A stretch of DNA of 64,000 nt, from positions 1 through 64,000 of the forward strand of contig JAHHHU010000017.1 of assembly GCA_019359175.1 (NCBI GenBank), written 5' to 3'. This document shows positions 1-9,217 of this stretch, one piece after another. The notes beneath the pieces were generated by a model. That model did not search any database and was not told where the DNA came from. It saw nothing but the letters and a program-made list of their open reading frames with translations. How positions within the stretch are numbered: position 1 is the first letter of the stretch; the number at the start of each line of letters is the position of its first letter. The DNA comes from Phormidium tanganyikae FI6-MK23. Lineage in GTDB: Bacteria; Cyanobacteriota; Cyanobacteriia; Leptolyngbyales; Leptolyngbyaceae. Both the position numbers and the translations under genes were made by a program.

Positions 1-67
1 CCCGCTCGACTTGGCATCGGGCGATGCTGCACCGGTTGCACTGTCTGCTCCTGCTATCAACGGTTAG
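1..67 (+). CDS. psbA: Photosystem II D1 protein, C-terminal end (partial)
   Basis: Only the last 21 codons are in the window, in the frame that starts at base 2 and ends with TAG at 65-67. The tail reads PLDLASGDAAPV followed by ALSAPAING, the characteristic D1 C-terminus. In the family, D1 is the photosystem II reaction-centre subunit in the thylakoid membrane that helps bind the manganese cluster. It is made as a precursor and CtpA cuts just after the Leu-Asp-Leu-Ala stretch seen here, so most of these residues would be removed on maturation. A strong terminator follows. The identification rests on a short but distinctive tail. Confidence 0.88.
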   Translation, partial: PLDLASGDAAPVALSAPAING

Positions 68-96
68 GTCTTGAATCAACTGAATTGAGCGAAGAG

Positions 97-125
97 AAAG
101 CCCCTCGGATTCCGAGGGGCTTTTT
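97..125 (+). terminator. Rho-independent terminator of psbA
   Basis: The 12-bp arms AAAGCCCCTCGG (97-108) and CCGAGGGGCTTT (112-123) enclose a three-base loop and run into a T tract. It lies 30 bases after the psbA stop codon, where a terminator for a very highly expressed photosystem gene is expected. Confidence 0.9.
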
Positions 126-215
126 CGTGTTTAAAGGCATTGATCCCTGAAGGGCAAGTCAATTGGAGAACTTTGGCTTATCCTGGGAATCAGTGATCTG
201 CAAGATGTATTAAGC

Positions 216-1832
216 ATGGCTAGTTCGTGGCAGCGATCGTTGATTTTCGCGGGTGTCGGCGCGACCCTTTCACTTTGGTTTCTGGAGAATTTGACGCACA
301 CCTTGGGGGATTGGCTTCCCGCGATCGTCATTGGAAGCGGGATTGCTTGGGTGGCGGTGAAGTTTCAGAAAGATGACACTCCGAAAATTCAAGTAGCGCC
401 GCTGTCACTGAATCGGGTGCAGAACGAATTGGTTGAAGCGAAGGGATTATTGGATTTGTTGGCGATCGAGAGTCAGGACTTAACGATCGATGGTAGCGCT
501 CAACAATTATCAGATTTGCGATCGCAGATCAATCAGATTACTTCAGACCTGAATCGTGATGAGATTCGCTTTGCGGTAATGGGCGGGAAATCGGTTGGTA
601 AAACGATGCTTGTCAATCTGCTGCAACATGGATGGGCTGCGGAAGTTTCACAGAAACTAGTCTTACAAGATACGCCAGAATTATTTGCAGCGACAGATGG
701 CGGAATTATTGCGGAAAGGGATGCTTGGAAACTTGCGCGATCGTCGGATGTCGTTTTGTTTGTCACAAATGGGGATTTAACTGCAACTGAGTTTCAAGCG
801 ATTCAACAAATTACTGGGGTTGGAAAAAGATTAGTTCTCATTCTGAATAAACAGGATCAATATTTGCCGGAGGTTCAGCAAGCGATTCTTAATCATTTAA
901 GAGAGCGAATGTCTGAAATTCTTGCTCCTCAAGATGTGATTGCGATCGCCACAAATCCAAAATCGCTCAAAATTCGGCAGCATCGATCGGATGGAACGGT
1001 GAAAGAATGGTTGGAAAAACCAGAGCCGCAACTTTTGCCATTGCTTGATCGGTTAAATCAAATCCTTTTGCAAGAAGGGCAGCAGCTTGTTTTGGCGAGT
1101 TCGCTCAGTAATGTAACTGCGGTTCAGGCTGAGGCGAAAACGGCATTGAATCGAGTGCGGCGCGATCGTGCAGTGCCTCGAATTGATCAGGCTCAGTGGC
1201 TCGTAGCGGGAACGGCGTTTGCAAATCCATTCCCGGCATTGGATCTGTTGGCAACTGCCGCAATTAATGGGCAAATGGTCTTGGATCTCAGCAATTTGTA
1301 TCAGCGCAAATTTACGTTAGATCAGGCAAAAACGATCGCGGCGACGATGGCGAGTGTGATGGTGAAATTGGGACTGGTGGAGGTTTCGACGCAAGCGATC
1401 GCATCGATTCTCAAAACGAATGCAATTACCTTTGTGGCAGGAGGACTGATTCAAGGTGTGAGCGCAGCTTATTTGACTCGGATGGCTGGACTCACGCTGA
1501 TTGAATATTTTGAAGGGGAGCCGACTGGAGAAATTAAGCCTGATCTGCTGCAACAAATCATGCAGAAAGTGTTTGAGCAAAATCGCCGCTTACCGTTTCT
1601 GCAAATGTTTGTGAAGCAAGCGGTTGATCAGTTGGTTAAGCCGACGATCGCATCTTCTCCCCAAGTGCCTAAACCGCTCGACAGCTTGCCCGCGCCTCAA
1701 GAAGCGCCTTTGGAAATTGGTGCAAAGCTTGAAGAAGACGTAAAACTTCAGTCGCTCCAACCCCTAGCGATTCCCGAACCTGTTCCTATTTTGAATCAAG
1801 AACCTCAACTCATCGAAGGTAGAACATCATAG
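216..1832 (+). CDS. Membrane-associated GTPase with DUF697-like C-terminus
   Basis: This 538-residue protein has two hydrophobic segments at the N-terminus (about residues 8-48), then a Ras-like G domain. The P-loop GGKSVGKT is at 123-130 and the guanine-specificity motif NKQD at 211-214. The usual DxxG of switch II is replaced by a DTPE-type sequence near 152. The region of about 300-450 is Ala/Gly-rich and helical, with hydrophobic stretches, like the DUF697 half of YcjX/HflX-neighbour GTPases in cyanobacteria. The tail after 470 is proline-rich and probably disordered. Its biological role is unknown. The last 28 bases overlap the convergent pheA gene. Confidence 0.75.
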   Translation: MASSWQRSLIFAGVGATLSLWFLENLTHTLGDWLPAIVIGSGIAWVAVKFQKDDTPKIQVAPLSLNRVQNELVEAKGLLDLLAIESQDLTIDGSAQQLSDLRSQINQITSDLNRDEIRFAVMGGKSVGKTMLVNLLQHGWAAEVSQKLVLQDTPELFAATDGGIIAERDAWKLARSSDVVLFVTNGDLTATEFQAIQQITGVGKRLVLILNKQDQYLPEVQQAILNHLRERMSEILAPQDVIAIATNPKSLKIRQHRSDGTVKEWLEKPEPQLLPLLDRLNQILLQEGQQLVLASSLSNVTAVQAEAKTALNRVRRDRAVPRIDQAQWLVAGTAFANPFPALDLLATAAINGQMVLDLSNLYQRKFTLDQAKTIAATMASVMVKLGLVEVSTQAIASILKTNAITFVAGGLIQGVSAAYLTRMAGLTLIEYFEGEPTGEIKPDLLQQIMQKVFEQNRRLPFLQMFVKQAVDQLVKPTIASSPQVPKPLDSLPAPQEAPLEIGAKLEEDVKLQSLQPLAIPEPVPILNQEPQLIEGRTS

Positions 1833-2650
1833 CTACCAAAGATTTTCAGTGTTTCTGTGCAGGTTTCTAATTCGGTTAATGCAGATTGAATTGCGTTTTG
1901 TCGGGTGTCGGCTTCTAAATCCACAAAGAAAACGTAATCTCCGAGCGATCGCTTCGTGGGTCGAGATTCGATTCGGCTTAAATTGATTTCTCGCTCTGCA
2001 AAAATTTGGAGCGGTTTGAGCAATACTCCTGGCTGGTTTGCGCTCACACTAAAAGCGAGTGAAGTCCGACTTCCGCCCTGTGAAGCATTGAGGCTGAGAA
2101 CCAGAAAGCGAGTGCAGTTTTCTGGATGGTCATTGATCGGTGAAGCGAGGATCGGCAAACTGTATAATTGAGCGGCTCTTTGTGATGAAATTGCCGCGAT
2201 CGTTTGATCTTCGCCTAGATGCTGCAGAGCTTCAGTCGTGGAATTCGCGGGGATGATTTGGGCATCCGGAAGATTGCGATCGAGCCAGTTTTGACATTGG
2301 GCAAGCGCTTGAGGATGAGAATAAACGGTTTGAATTTCGTCTAAACGTTCTGCGATCGATAACAAAGCATGGTGAATTGGAAGCACGATCGCGTGTTGAA
2401 TTCTGAGACGATCTAGCCGCCAAAGCGCATCGAGCGTCATTGTCACGCTTCCTTCGATCGAATTTTCGACCGGAACTACGGCGAACTGTGCCTGTTTTTT
2501 CGCAACCGCTTCTAGAGATTGAAGAATACTGGGATAAGGACAGAGAAACGCTGTGTCATTGCTGGTCTGAGTCAACCAAGTTAAGTATTTGAGTGCCGCA
2601 GCTTCCGTGTAAGTTCCGTGTGGCCCTAAATGTGCGATCGTCTGTGTCAT
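1805..2650 (-). CDS. pheA: Prephenate dehydratase
   Basis: Converts prephenate to phenylpyruvate in phenylalanine synthesis. The 281-residue product has the monofunctional layout: a catalytic domain with LGPHGTYTE at 8-16, VENSIEG at 61-67 and the catalytic TRF at 180-182, followed by an ACT domain (about 197-275) with the ESRP motif at 228-231 that binds phenylalanine for feedback inhibition. I chose the ATG at 2650, immediately before the conserved TIAHLGP start. An upstream in-frame ATG at 2671 would add seven non-conserved residues. There is no chorismate mutase domain. The 3' end overlaps the convergent GTPase gene by 28 bp. Confidence 0.95.
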   Translation of the reverse strand: MTQTIAHLGPHGTYTEAAALKYLTWLTQTSNDTAFLCPYPSILQSLEAVAKKQAQFAVVPVENSIEGSVTMTLDALWRLDRLRIQHAIVLPIHHALLSIAERLDEIQTVYSHPQALAQCQNWLDRNLPDAQIIPANSTTEALQHLGEDQTIAAISSQRAAQLYSLPILASPINDHPENCTRFLVLSLNASQGGSRTSLAFSVSANQPGVLLKPLQIFAEREINLSRIESRPTKRSLGDYVFFVDLEADTRQNAIQSALTELETCTETLKIFGSYDVLPSMS

Positions 2651-2834
2651 CGCCTGTTTCCTCAGTTTCAAAACGTTTCAAACTCTCGTCATTTCTATAT
2701 TCTGATGAGTTTTGTAAAACAGTAATCTTTTGATCAACTAAATATGTTTATATTTCAAAAGGTGAACGTGCAATCATAAAAAGCCCCTTAAAATTAGTTC
2801 ATAATTAGAAAAACCTCCTCAAACCCCTTCCCTG

Positions 2835-3413
2835 ATGGATACTCGGTTCTCTGCCTCTCTTGGAGTCGAAATCATCGTTCCAGAGCAGCCCATTCATATC
2901 ACAAATTATCTGCGACAGCCGCAACGAGTCGTGAGTGCCCTAGTTGCATCCAGTCAGGTTGAGCAATTGAGTGAAGAAGTTTATCGCCTAAAAATGCGTC
3001 AACTTAACTTCATGACGCTGTGTATTCAGCCCGTCGTTGATATGCGAGTTTGGGCAACTGAAACGGCTGCGATTAATCTACGATCGATTGCGTGCGAGTT
3101 GCGCGGAATTGAATATATGCAAGATAAGTTTTCGCTGGATTTGAACGGACAGCTTTCACCGTGTCAACAGCATGGAAACACTTATCTCAAAGGACAAGCT
3201 GATTTGGTTGTTCAGGTCGAACTTCCTCCCCCCTTCTCGTTCATGCCTCGCCCCCTGCTTGAAACTGCGGGGAATAGTTTGTTGATGAGCGTTCTATCGA
3301 CCATTAAGCAGCGGCTATTACAGCAATTGTTAGACGACTACCGCAACTGGGTTGCACTGCAAATGGCAACCAGTACGCCAACAAACCCGATCGCAGTTAA
3401 CCCGTTAAATTAA
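2835..3413 (+). CDS. DUF1997 family protein
   Basis: A 192-residue soluble protein with no signal peptide or membrane segment. The stretch of about 10-175, with alternating polar and hydrophobic beta strands and the phrases YLRQPQRVV and FMTLCIQPVVDMRVW, matches my recollection of DUF1997, a family found in cyanobacteria and plastid-bearing plants. The function is not established. It is divergent from pheA across an AT-rich 184-bp gap and lies just upstream of obgE. Confidence 0.7.
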   Translation: MDTRFSASLGVEIIVPEQPIHITNYLRQPQRVVSALVASSQVEQLSEEVYRLKMRQLNFMTLCIQPVVDMRVWATETAAINLRSIACELRGIEYMQDKFSLDLNGQLSPCQQHGNTYLKGQADLVVQVELPPPFSFMPRPLLETAGNSLLMSVLSTIKQRLLQQLLDDYRNWVALQMATSTPTNPIAVNPLN

Positions 3414-3510
3414 ACTTTGCATCTCAGCGTGGAATTGGTGTTTTCCCGATGGCGATGAATTGAATGTCGATCGATCTCAAAAGTCTCTAACATAGAGTAG
3501 TGGGAATTAG

Positions 3511-4593
<1,083 letters not shown>

Positions 4594-4606
4594 GAATTGA
4601 ACGAAA

Positions 4607-4636
4607 AAGCATCGATTGCTTGTGCGATCGATGCTT
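4607..4636 (-). terminator. Stem-loop after obgE
   Basis: The arms AAGCATCGAT (4607-4616) and ATCGATGCTT (4627-4636) are perfectly complementary with a 10-base loop. The U tract is on the minus-strand transcript (five As precede the left arm), so it terminates best for transcripts leaving the paraslipin gene. It could also stabilise the obgE 3' end. Confidence 0.5.
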
Positions 4637-4696
4637 CTCGGACTTCATTCAGGAATGAGGCAGATTCGGAGTGAGAGAACTCGTCGAATTAACCCT

Positions 4697-4889
4697 AAGT
4701 CAGTTCGACAGGTTCTCTCGCTTCGTTTCATTCGGCTTCTGCCCCCTAAATCCCCCAAATTTGGGGGACTTTGAAACCTAAGATTTTCTTGAGACTCTGG
4801 TAGTTCATTTTCTCAAAGTCCCCCAGAATGGGGGATTTAGGGGGCTTTCCGAGCGTGCAATCGAAGCAAAAGGTCTGATCGAGCTGACG
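4697..4889. mobile_element. MITE-like palindromic element, copy 1
   Basis: A 193-bp element. Its ends are imperfect inverted repeats (GTCAGTTCGAC at 4699-4709, TCGAGCTGACG at 4879-4889). Its core (4741-4845) starts GCCCCCTAAATCCCCC and ends GGGGGATTTAGGGGGC. Direct repeats TTAACCCT (4689-4696) and CTAACCCT (4890-4897) flank it and look like an 8-bp target duplication. The right-hand duplicate contains the stop codon of the paraslipin gene. No protein is encoded, so any mobility would need a transposase in trans. Confidence 0.75.
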
Positions 4890-5834
4890 CTAACCCTTCC
4901 CGTTTTCATCCACCATCGACAACATTCCTTGCAACGTTGCCGGAATGCTGCGCGGGTCCATAAACATCACCTTACTGCTACCGCTCTTACCGACCGTCGT
5001 ACCCATATCCAAGTAACTCATAGCCAACAGCACTTTACCTGCTTCCGCTGCGCGAGGATCAGCGTTGAGGGCTTGATTCACAATTTGAATCGCTTCTGCG
5101 GTCGCTTGCGCTTTAAGAACCGTCTGCTGGCGTTCCGCTTGGGCTTTTAGCACGATCGTTTTTTGATCCGCTTCTGCCGCTAAAATGGTTGCCTTCTGAC
5201 GCGCTTCCGCATCGAGAACCTGCGCTTCCGCTTTACCGCGTGCCGAGTTCACTGCCGATTCTCGCTCCCCTTCTGAGGTGAGAATTGCAGCCCGTTTGCG
5301 GCGTTCGGCGGACATTTGCAGTTCCATCGATTCCTGCACGGCTTTTGAGGGAATAATGTCCCGCAGTTCCACGCGAGTCACTTTCACACCCCAAGGATCA
5401 GTTGCAGTGTCAAGGTCTTGCAGCAGAATTTCGTTGATCTGCGATCGAGCTGTAAACGTTTCATCTAGCTCCAACTGTCCCATCTCTGCTCGAATCTGAG
5501 TCAGAACTAGATTCACCATTGCCGATTGGAGATCTTGCACCTTGTAGTAGGCTTTCTCCATATCAACAATGCGCCAGTACACCACAGCATCAGCGGTAAT
5601 CGAAACGTTATCGCGCGTGATACAGCCCTGCGGCGGAATGTCGAGGACTCGTTCTCGAACGGTTCCTTGAAAAGCAACGCGATCGAGTCCGGGAATCACG
5701 AAACTTAGACCAGGGGAAAGTTTGCGATCGTAGCTTCCCAAACGTTCGACTAGCGCTTCGTTTCCTTGCTGAATAATTTTGACGCTAGAGACGGCTCCAC
5801 CACCGACGACTAAAGCGATAAACCAACCCCACAT
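4890..5834 (-). CDS. SPFH/stomatin-like protein (paraslipin)
   Basis: A 314-residue membrane-anchored protein. An N-terminal hydrophobic segment (about 2-20) is followed by an SPFH/band-7 domain (about 20-190), then an Ala/Glu/Gln-rich coiled coil (about 190-260), and a tail with SYLDMGTT and [14 protein letters not shown] proteins form oligomeric rings or scaffolds at membranes. It lies 12 bp downstream of an NfeD gene on the same strand, the classic stomatin-NfeD operon. Its stop codon lies in the flanking repeat of MITE-like copy 1. Confidence 0.9.
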   Translation of the reverse strand: MWGWFIALVVGGGAVSSVKIIQQGNEALVERLGSYDRKLSPGLSFVIPGLDRVAFQGTVRERVLDIPPQGCITRDNVSITADAVVYWRIVDMEKAYYKVQDLQSAMVNLVLTQIRAEMGQLELDETFTARSQINEILLQDLDTATDPWGVKVTRVELRDIIPSKAVQESMELQMSAERRKRAAILTSEGERESAVNSARGKAEAQVLDAEARQKATILAAEADQKTIVLKAQAERQQTVLKAQATAEAIQIVNQALNADPRAAEAGKVLLAMSYLDMGTTVGKSGSSKVMFMDPRSIPATLQGMLSMVDENGKG

Positions 5835-5846
5835 ATCAATTTCTCC

Positions 5847-6257
5847 TTAAAATTCTTCTGGCATCACAATTAAAGTTGTTCCCTTGCGTCCGACGACATA
5901 TACACGCCGACCCACTGGAATATCGAGATTGGAACTTTCGCACCGTGCCGACCAAGAGTTTCCTTCATAGCGCACTCGCCCGATTTGTCCGGGGCGAATC
6001 TCTGTCAGGGTTTCGGCTTCAGTCGCATCGAGTTTGAACGCGGCTCGACGATTGACAAACCGACGAGAAACCATCACCAGCACGATCGACAAAATCACCC
6101 ACAGCACGACTTGCATCCCAAGCGGCAGTAGGTGAGCCACGATCGCGACAAGCAAAGCACTCAGTCCTAAAACAAAGGCGATAAATGCCGTGGGCAGAAC
6201 AAATTCGACTAAACACAATCCTGCGCCAACGATGAACCAAACTACCGTAGGAGTCAT
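5847..6257 (-). CDS. NfeD family membrane protein
   Basis: This 136-residue protein has three hydrophobic segments (about 5-25, 27-45, 49-64) and then a soluble beta-barrel of OB-fold type (about 85-136) with GQIGRVRYEG and GTTLIVMP. That is the short NfeD1b form without the ClpP-like protease domain. It is the first gene of a two-gene operon with paraslipin, and these partners are thought to act together in membrane-domain organisation. The exact role in cyanobacteria is unclear. Confidence 0.88.
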   Translation of the reverse strand: MTPTVVWFIVGAGLCLVEFVLPTAFIAFVLGLSALLVAIVAHLLPLGMQVVLWVILSIVLVMVSRRFVNRRAAFKLDATEAETLTEIRPGQIGRVRYEGNSWSARCESSNLDIPVGRRVYVVGRKGTTLIVMPEEF

Positions 6258-6448
6258 AACCTCAAGCGTTTGAAGAGTACTGAATTCTCACACCAACCAG
6301 GAAAAGTGCAGCGATCGCGAGATAAAAAGTCATGCTTTAATACAAACTTCAAACTGTGAATGCAACATTCCGGCAATGTGTCGATCTTTTCGGCTCAGTT
6401 GGCGGTAAGATGCGTTGCGATTCGCTTCTTCATCCTAGCTTCTCCACT

Positions 6449-8323
6449 ATGAACTCCTCTGGCAAACTGTTCGACCGCTCTACCACTTTGACGATGAGCC
6501 GCTTTCAACCTCAAGGATTTCATTATCTTTGGGCAGTGGGGACGACCGCACAGCGAAAGAAATCTGGAACCACGGTCGCAGATCGCTACCAAGTCAAGGC
6601 TCCGCAAATTTGGCTCGATACGCAGCCCGAAACTGATCCCCAAGTGCCATTAGCTTCGTCAGAACTGGCACAAACTTATCTGCTGCTGTATCCGTATCGA
6701 TTGCACGTCCCGGAAGTGTACGGGGTGTGTCGCGAGGGCGGCGATGAGATTTTGTTGCTGGAGAATGTGCCGATCACCGAAGAAGGGGAATTGCAGCCGT
6801 CGATCGTGCAGGCTTGGTATCAAGGCAGTGCAACGCGGCAGGTTTATTGGCTGTGGCAGATTCTGGAACTGTGGACGGCGTTTTCTGAGTTGGGTGTTGC
6901 GTCCAGTTTGCTGTCGCCAGATTACATTCGGATCGAGGGCTGGCGGATTCGGTTGAAAGAGTTGATTTTGGATGAAGGGCAGACGCAAGAATCGTTTGCA
7001 CAGCCGAGTTTGGCGAATTTAGCTCAAAGTTGGTTGGTGTTATTGCCCGATGCGAAACCTGCGATAGCGGAACCGTTACAAGCGATTTGCGCTTTGATGC
7101 AGTCTGCAAATGTGAGCTACCGCGAGATTTCGACTCGGCTGAATCAGCTTTTATTAGAACAAGCTGCCCAACTGCCGCTGAGAATTCAGGTGTATGGTGC
7201 GACTGATGTGGGAAGACGGCGATCGCATAACGAAGACACTTGTTATCCGATGACTTCGAGAACGCAGACGTTTGATGATTTGTCGGCGCGATTGACGATC
7301 GTGTGTGATGGCATTGGCGGACATGATGGCGGAGAAGTGGCAAGCCAGTTAGCGGTGCAGTCGATTCAATTGCAGGTGAAAGCGCTGTTATCGGAAATTG
7401 CAGGACAGCCGGAACCGTTACCGCCGGATCTTATTTGTGATCAATTGGCTGCGATCGTTCGAGTGGTGAATAACTTAATCGCGGCGCAGAATGATTCTCA
7501 GAATCGAACGGCTCGTCGTCGGATGGGAACGACGCTTGTGATGGCGTTGCAGATTCCGCAGCGCGTGACCTTGCCGGGCGGCTCGATCGCGAATAATGCT
7601 CACGAAGTTTATCTCGTCAATGTTGGAGATAGTCGCGCTTATTGGATCACATCAGAATATTGTCATCAGTTAACGGTCGATGATGATGTGGCGGTACGGG
7701 AAGTTCGGATGGGTCGATCGCTGTATCGAGAAGCGCTGAAACGTCCCGATTCGGGTGCGTTAACTCAGGCAATGGGAACCCGTGAAGGGCATCATTTACA
7801 TCCAAGCGTGCGGCGATTCATTCTCGAAGAAGATGGAATGCTGGTGCTGTGTTCGGATGGTATGAGCGACAACGGATTTGTTGAGCAGTCTTGGGCGGAC
7901 TATGCAGAACTGATTTTGCAGGATAAATTCTCGATCGAATCTGCTGTAAAGTCTTGGCTCGACTTTGCCAATCAGCGCAACGGTCACGATAATTCTTCGA
8001 TCGTTCTCACCCATTGCCAGACTTCAGCCGCTTTACCTGAGTTGCGATTGCCCGTACCGCTCTCGTTGGAAAGCACAGATGATCGAGGTTTACCAGAGCC
8101 GATCGTCATTCCACCGACCGAAGTGATGAAGCCGAAACGCAAGAATCGAATTGGGCTGAAACTGTTTCTCGTGCTGCTACTGGGCGGCGGAGCGGCGTTG
8201 GGAACTTGGTATTATCGTGATCCGGCGGGAATGCAGCAGCGGGTTAGAACTGAGGCGGAACGGATTCAACCAATGATCGAATCATTGCGTCAACGCATTC
8301 CTAACGATTTGCTCAAACGATAG
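6449..8323 (+). CDS. PP2C-type Ser/Thr phosphatase with kinase-like N-terminus and C-terminal membrane anchor
   Basis: Starting at 6449 the product is 624 residues; an in-frame ATG at 6356 would add 31 unstructured residues, and neither start has a good ribosome site. Residues about 250-520 form a PP2C phosphatase with GATDVGRRRSHNED, the metal-binding CDGIGGHDGG, MGTTLVMA, VNVGDSRAYW, VLCSDGMSDN and the final GHDN. One hydrophobic helix near residue 575 (KLFLVLLLGGGAALG) anchors it to a membrane. The first 220 residues have spacing reminiscent of a degenerate protein kinase but lack catalytic motifs. The likely role is reversing Ser/Thr phosphorylation in signalling. Confidence 0.85.
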   Translation: MNSSGKLFDRSTTLTMSRFQPQGFHYLWAVGTTAQRKKSGTTVADRYQVKAPQIWLDTQPETDPQVPLASSELAQTYLLLYPYRLHVPEVYGVCREGGDEILLLENVPITEEGELQPSIVQAWYQGSATRQVYWLWQILELWTAFSELGVASSLLSPDYIRIEGWRIRLKELILDEGQTQESFAQPSLANLAQSWLVLLPDAKPAIAEPLQAICALMQSANVSYREISTRLNQLLLEQAAQLPLRIQVYGATDVGRRRSHNEDTCYPMTSRTQTFDDLSARLTIVCDGIGGHDGGEVASQLAVQSIQLQVKALLSEIAGQPEPLPPDLICDQLAAIVRVVNNLIAAQNDSQNRTARRRMGTTLVMALQIPQRVTLPGGSIANNAHEVYLVNVGDSRAYWITSEYCHQLTVDDDVAVREVRMGRSLYREALKRPDSGALTQAMGTREGHHLHPSVRRFILEEDGMLVLCSDGMSDNGFVEQSWADYAELILQDKFSIESAVKSWLDFANQRNGHDNSSIVLTHCQTSAALPELRLPVPLSLESTDDRGLPEPIVIPPTEVMKPKRKNRIGLKLFLVLLLGGGAALGTWYYRDPAGMQQRVRTEAERIQPMIESLRQRIPNDLLKR

Positions 8324-8423
8324 AGCGATCGACACGCGTTATGCAAAGATTAAAAGGTTGTCTATCGTTCGATCAGGGCAAGTGGCTGTGGTGAATCTTG
8401 CGGAGAGAGGAACACTCAAGGTG

Positions 8424-8645
8424 ATGAATATTGGCGATCGTGTTCGGGTGAAAGAATCAGTGGTGGTGTATCACCATCCAGAACACCGCAATCAGGCGTT
8501 TGATATCAAAGGGCAAGAGGGCGAGATTACTGCGATCATCAAAGAGTGGCAGGGTCGTCCGGTGAGTGCAAATTTTCCGGTTTTGGTCAAATTTGAAGGC
8601 AAGTTTCGCGCTCATCTTCAGGAATTTGAACTCGAAGCGATTTAA
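8424..8645 (+). CDS. ftrV: Ferredoxin-thioredoxin reductase, variable (alpha) chain
   Basis: Small subunit of the enzyme that passes electrons from photosynthetic ferredoxin to thioredoxin. The 73-residue protein is an SH3-like barrel with the family phrases GDRVRVKESVVVYHHPEHR, FDIKGQEGE and GRPVSANFPVLV. I chose the ATG at 8424 because the family starts just before this motif; GTG at 8421 is possible. The longer frame upstream, back to 8358, has no family similarity. The catalytic Fe-S subunit (ftrC) is not in this window, as is usual, since the two genes are unlinked in many cyanobacteria. Confidence 0.9.
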   Translation: MNIGDRVRVKESVVVYHHPEHRNQAFDIKGQEGEITAIIKEWQGRPVSANFPVLVKFEGKFRAHLQEFELEAI

Positions 8646-8714
8646 GCAAGTTCGATGCTAAAAAATTCTAGAGGAGATTTTCGATCGCATTAACTAGTAA
8701 TCGGGCGATCGCAC

Positions 8715-8945
8715 TCAGTCCTCGGATCTACGCCGAAACCAACTAAAAACATTAATATCGCCGCGCATTTTTTCAAGTTCGCGGCGATTTTGTTCTGAAA
8801 CTTCGCCATACCATTCGCAATGGCGATCGTGGGCTTCACGCGAATGGACTTCTTGATAAAACTGATGCGTCGATCGATAGATTTCAAATAGTTCTGGCTC
8901 GGCGTGAATAGAGGGCAGAAACCAACGATGATTTTGCAGCGGCAT
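8715..8945 (-). CDS. Small conserved hypothetical protein
   Basis: A 76-residue polar protein rich in Arg, Glu, His and aromatic residues, with no signal or membrane segment. It starts MPLQNHRWFLPSIHAEPEL and has a helical middle (EVHSREAHDRHCEWYGEVSE). It looks like a small conserved cyanobacterial family that I cannot name. A longer frame in another register overlaps it but has an implausible composition. It is an isolated gene convergent with ftrV. Confidence 0.6.
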   Translation of the reverse strand: MPLQNHRWFLPSIHAEPELFEIYRSTHQFYQEVHSREAHDRHCEWYGEVSEQNRRELEKMRGDINVFSWFRRRSED

Positions 8946-9217
8946 GAGTCGGATGAGCGAACATTTGATGTCAATCTAGCGCATTTTGCGAAAGATTCCC
9001 GTTAAATTCAGTCCTCTCGATAGAGTTATGAATCTAAAGAGTTTGTAATGATGCGGGTTGAGGAATCTAAGTGAAATTCACCTAACGATTATTGATGAAT
9101 GCGTAAGCTGAGTGACTATTACGTTCCGTCTATGCTCAACTCTGCAATTCCCAATCCTATTTGTGAGCCACAGACTCAAGTTGAAAACTTTTTTAAAATA
9201 ATTCGATCGTTAGGGTC

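Noticed and set aside
6774-7343. A 189-codon frame antisense to the PP2C gene
   Set aside because: The sense strand carries all PP2C motifs; the antisense product is Ser/Thr/Pro-rich with no recognisable domain.
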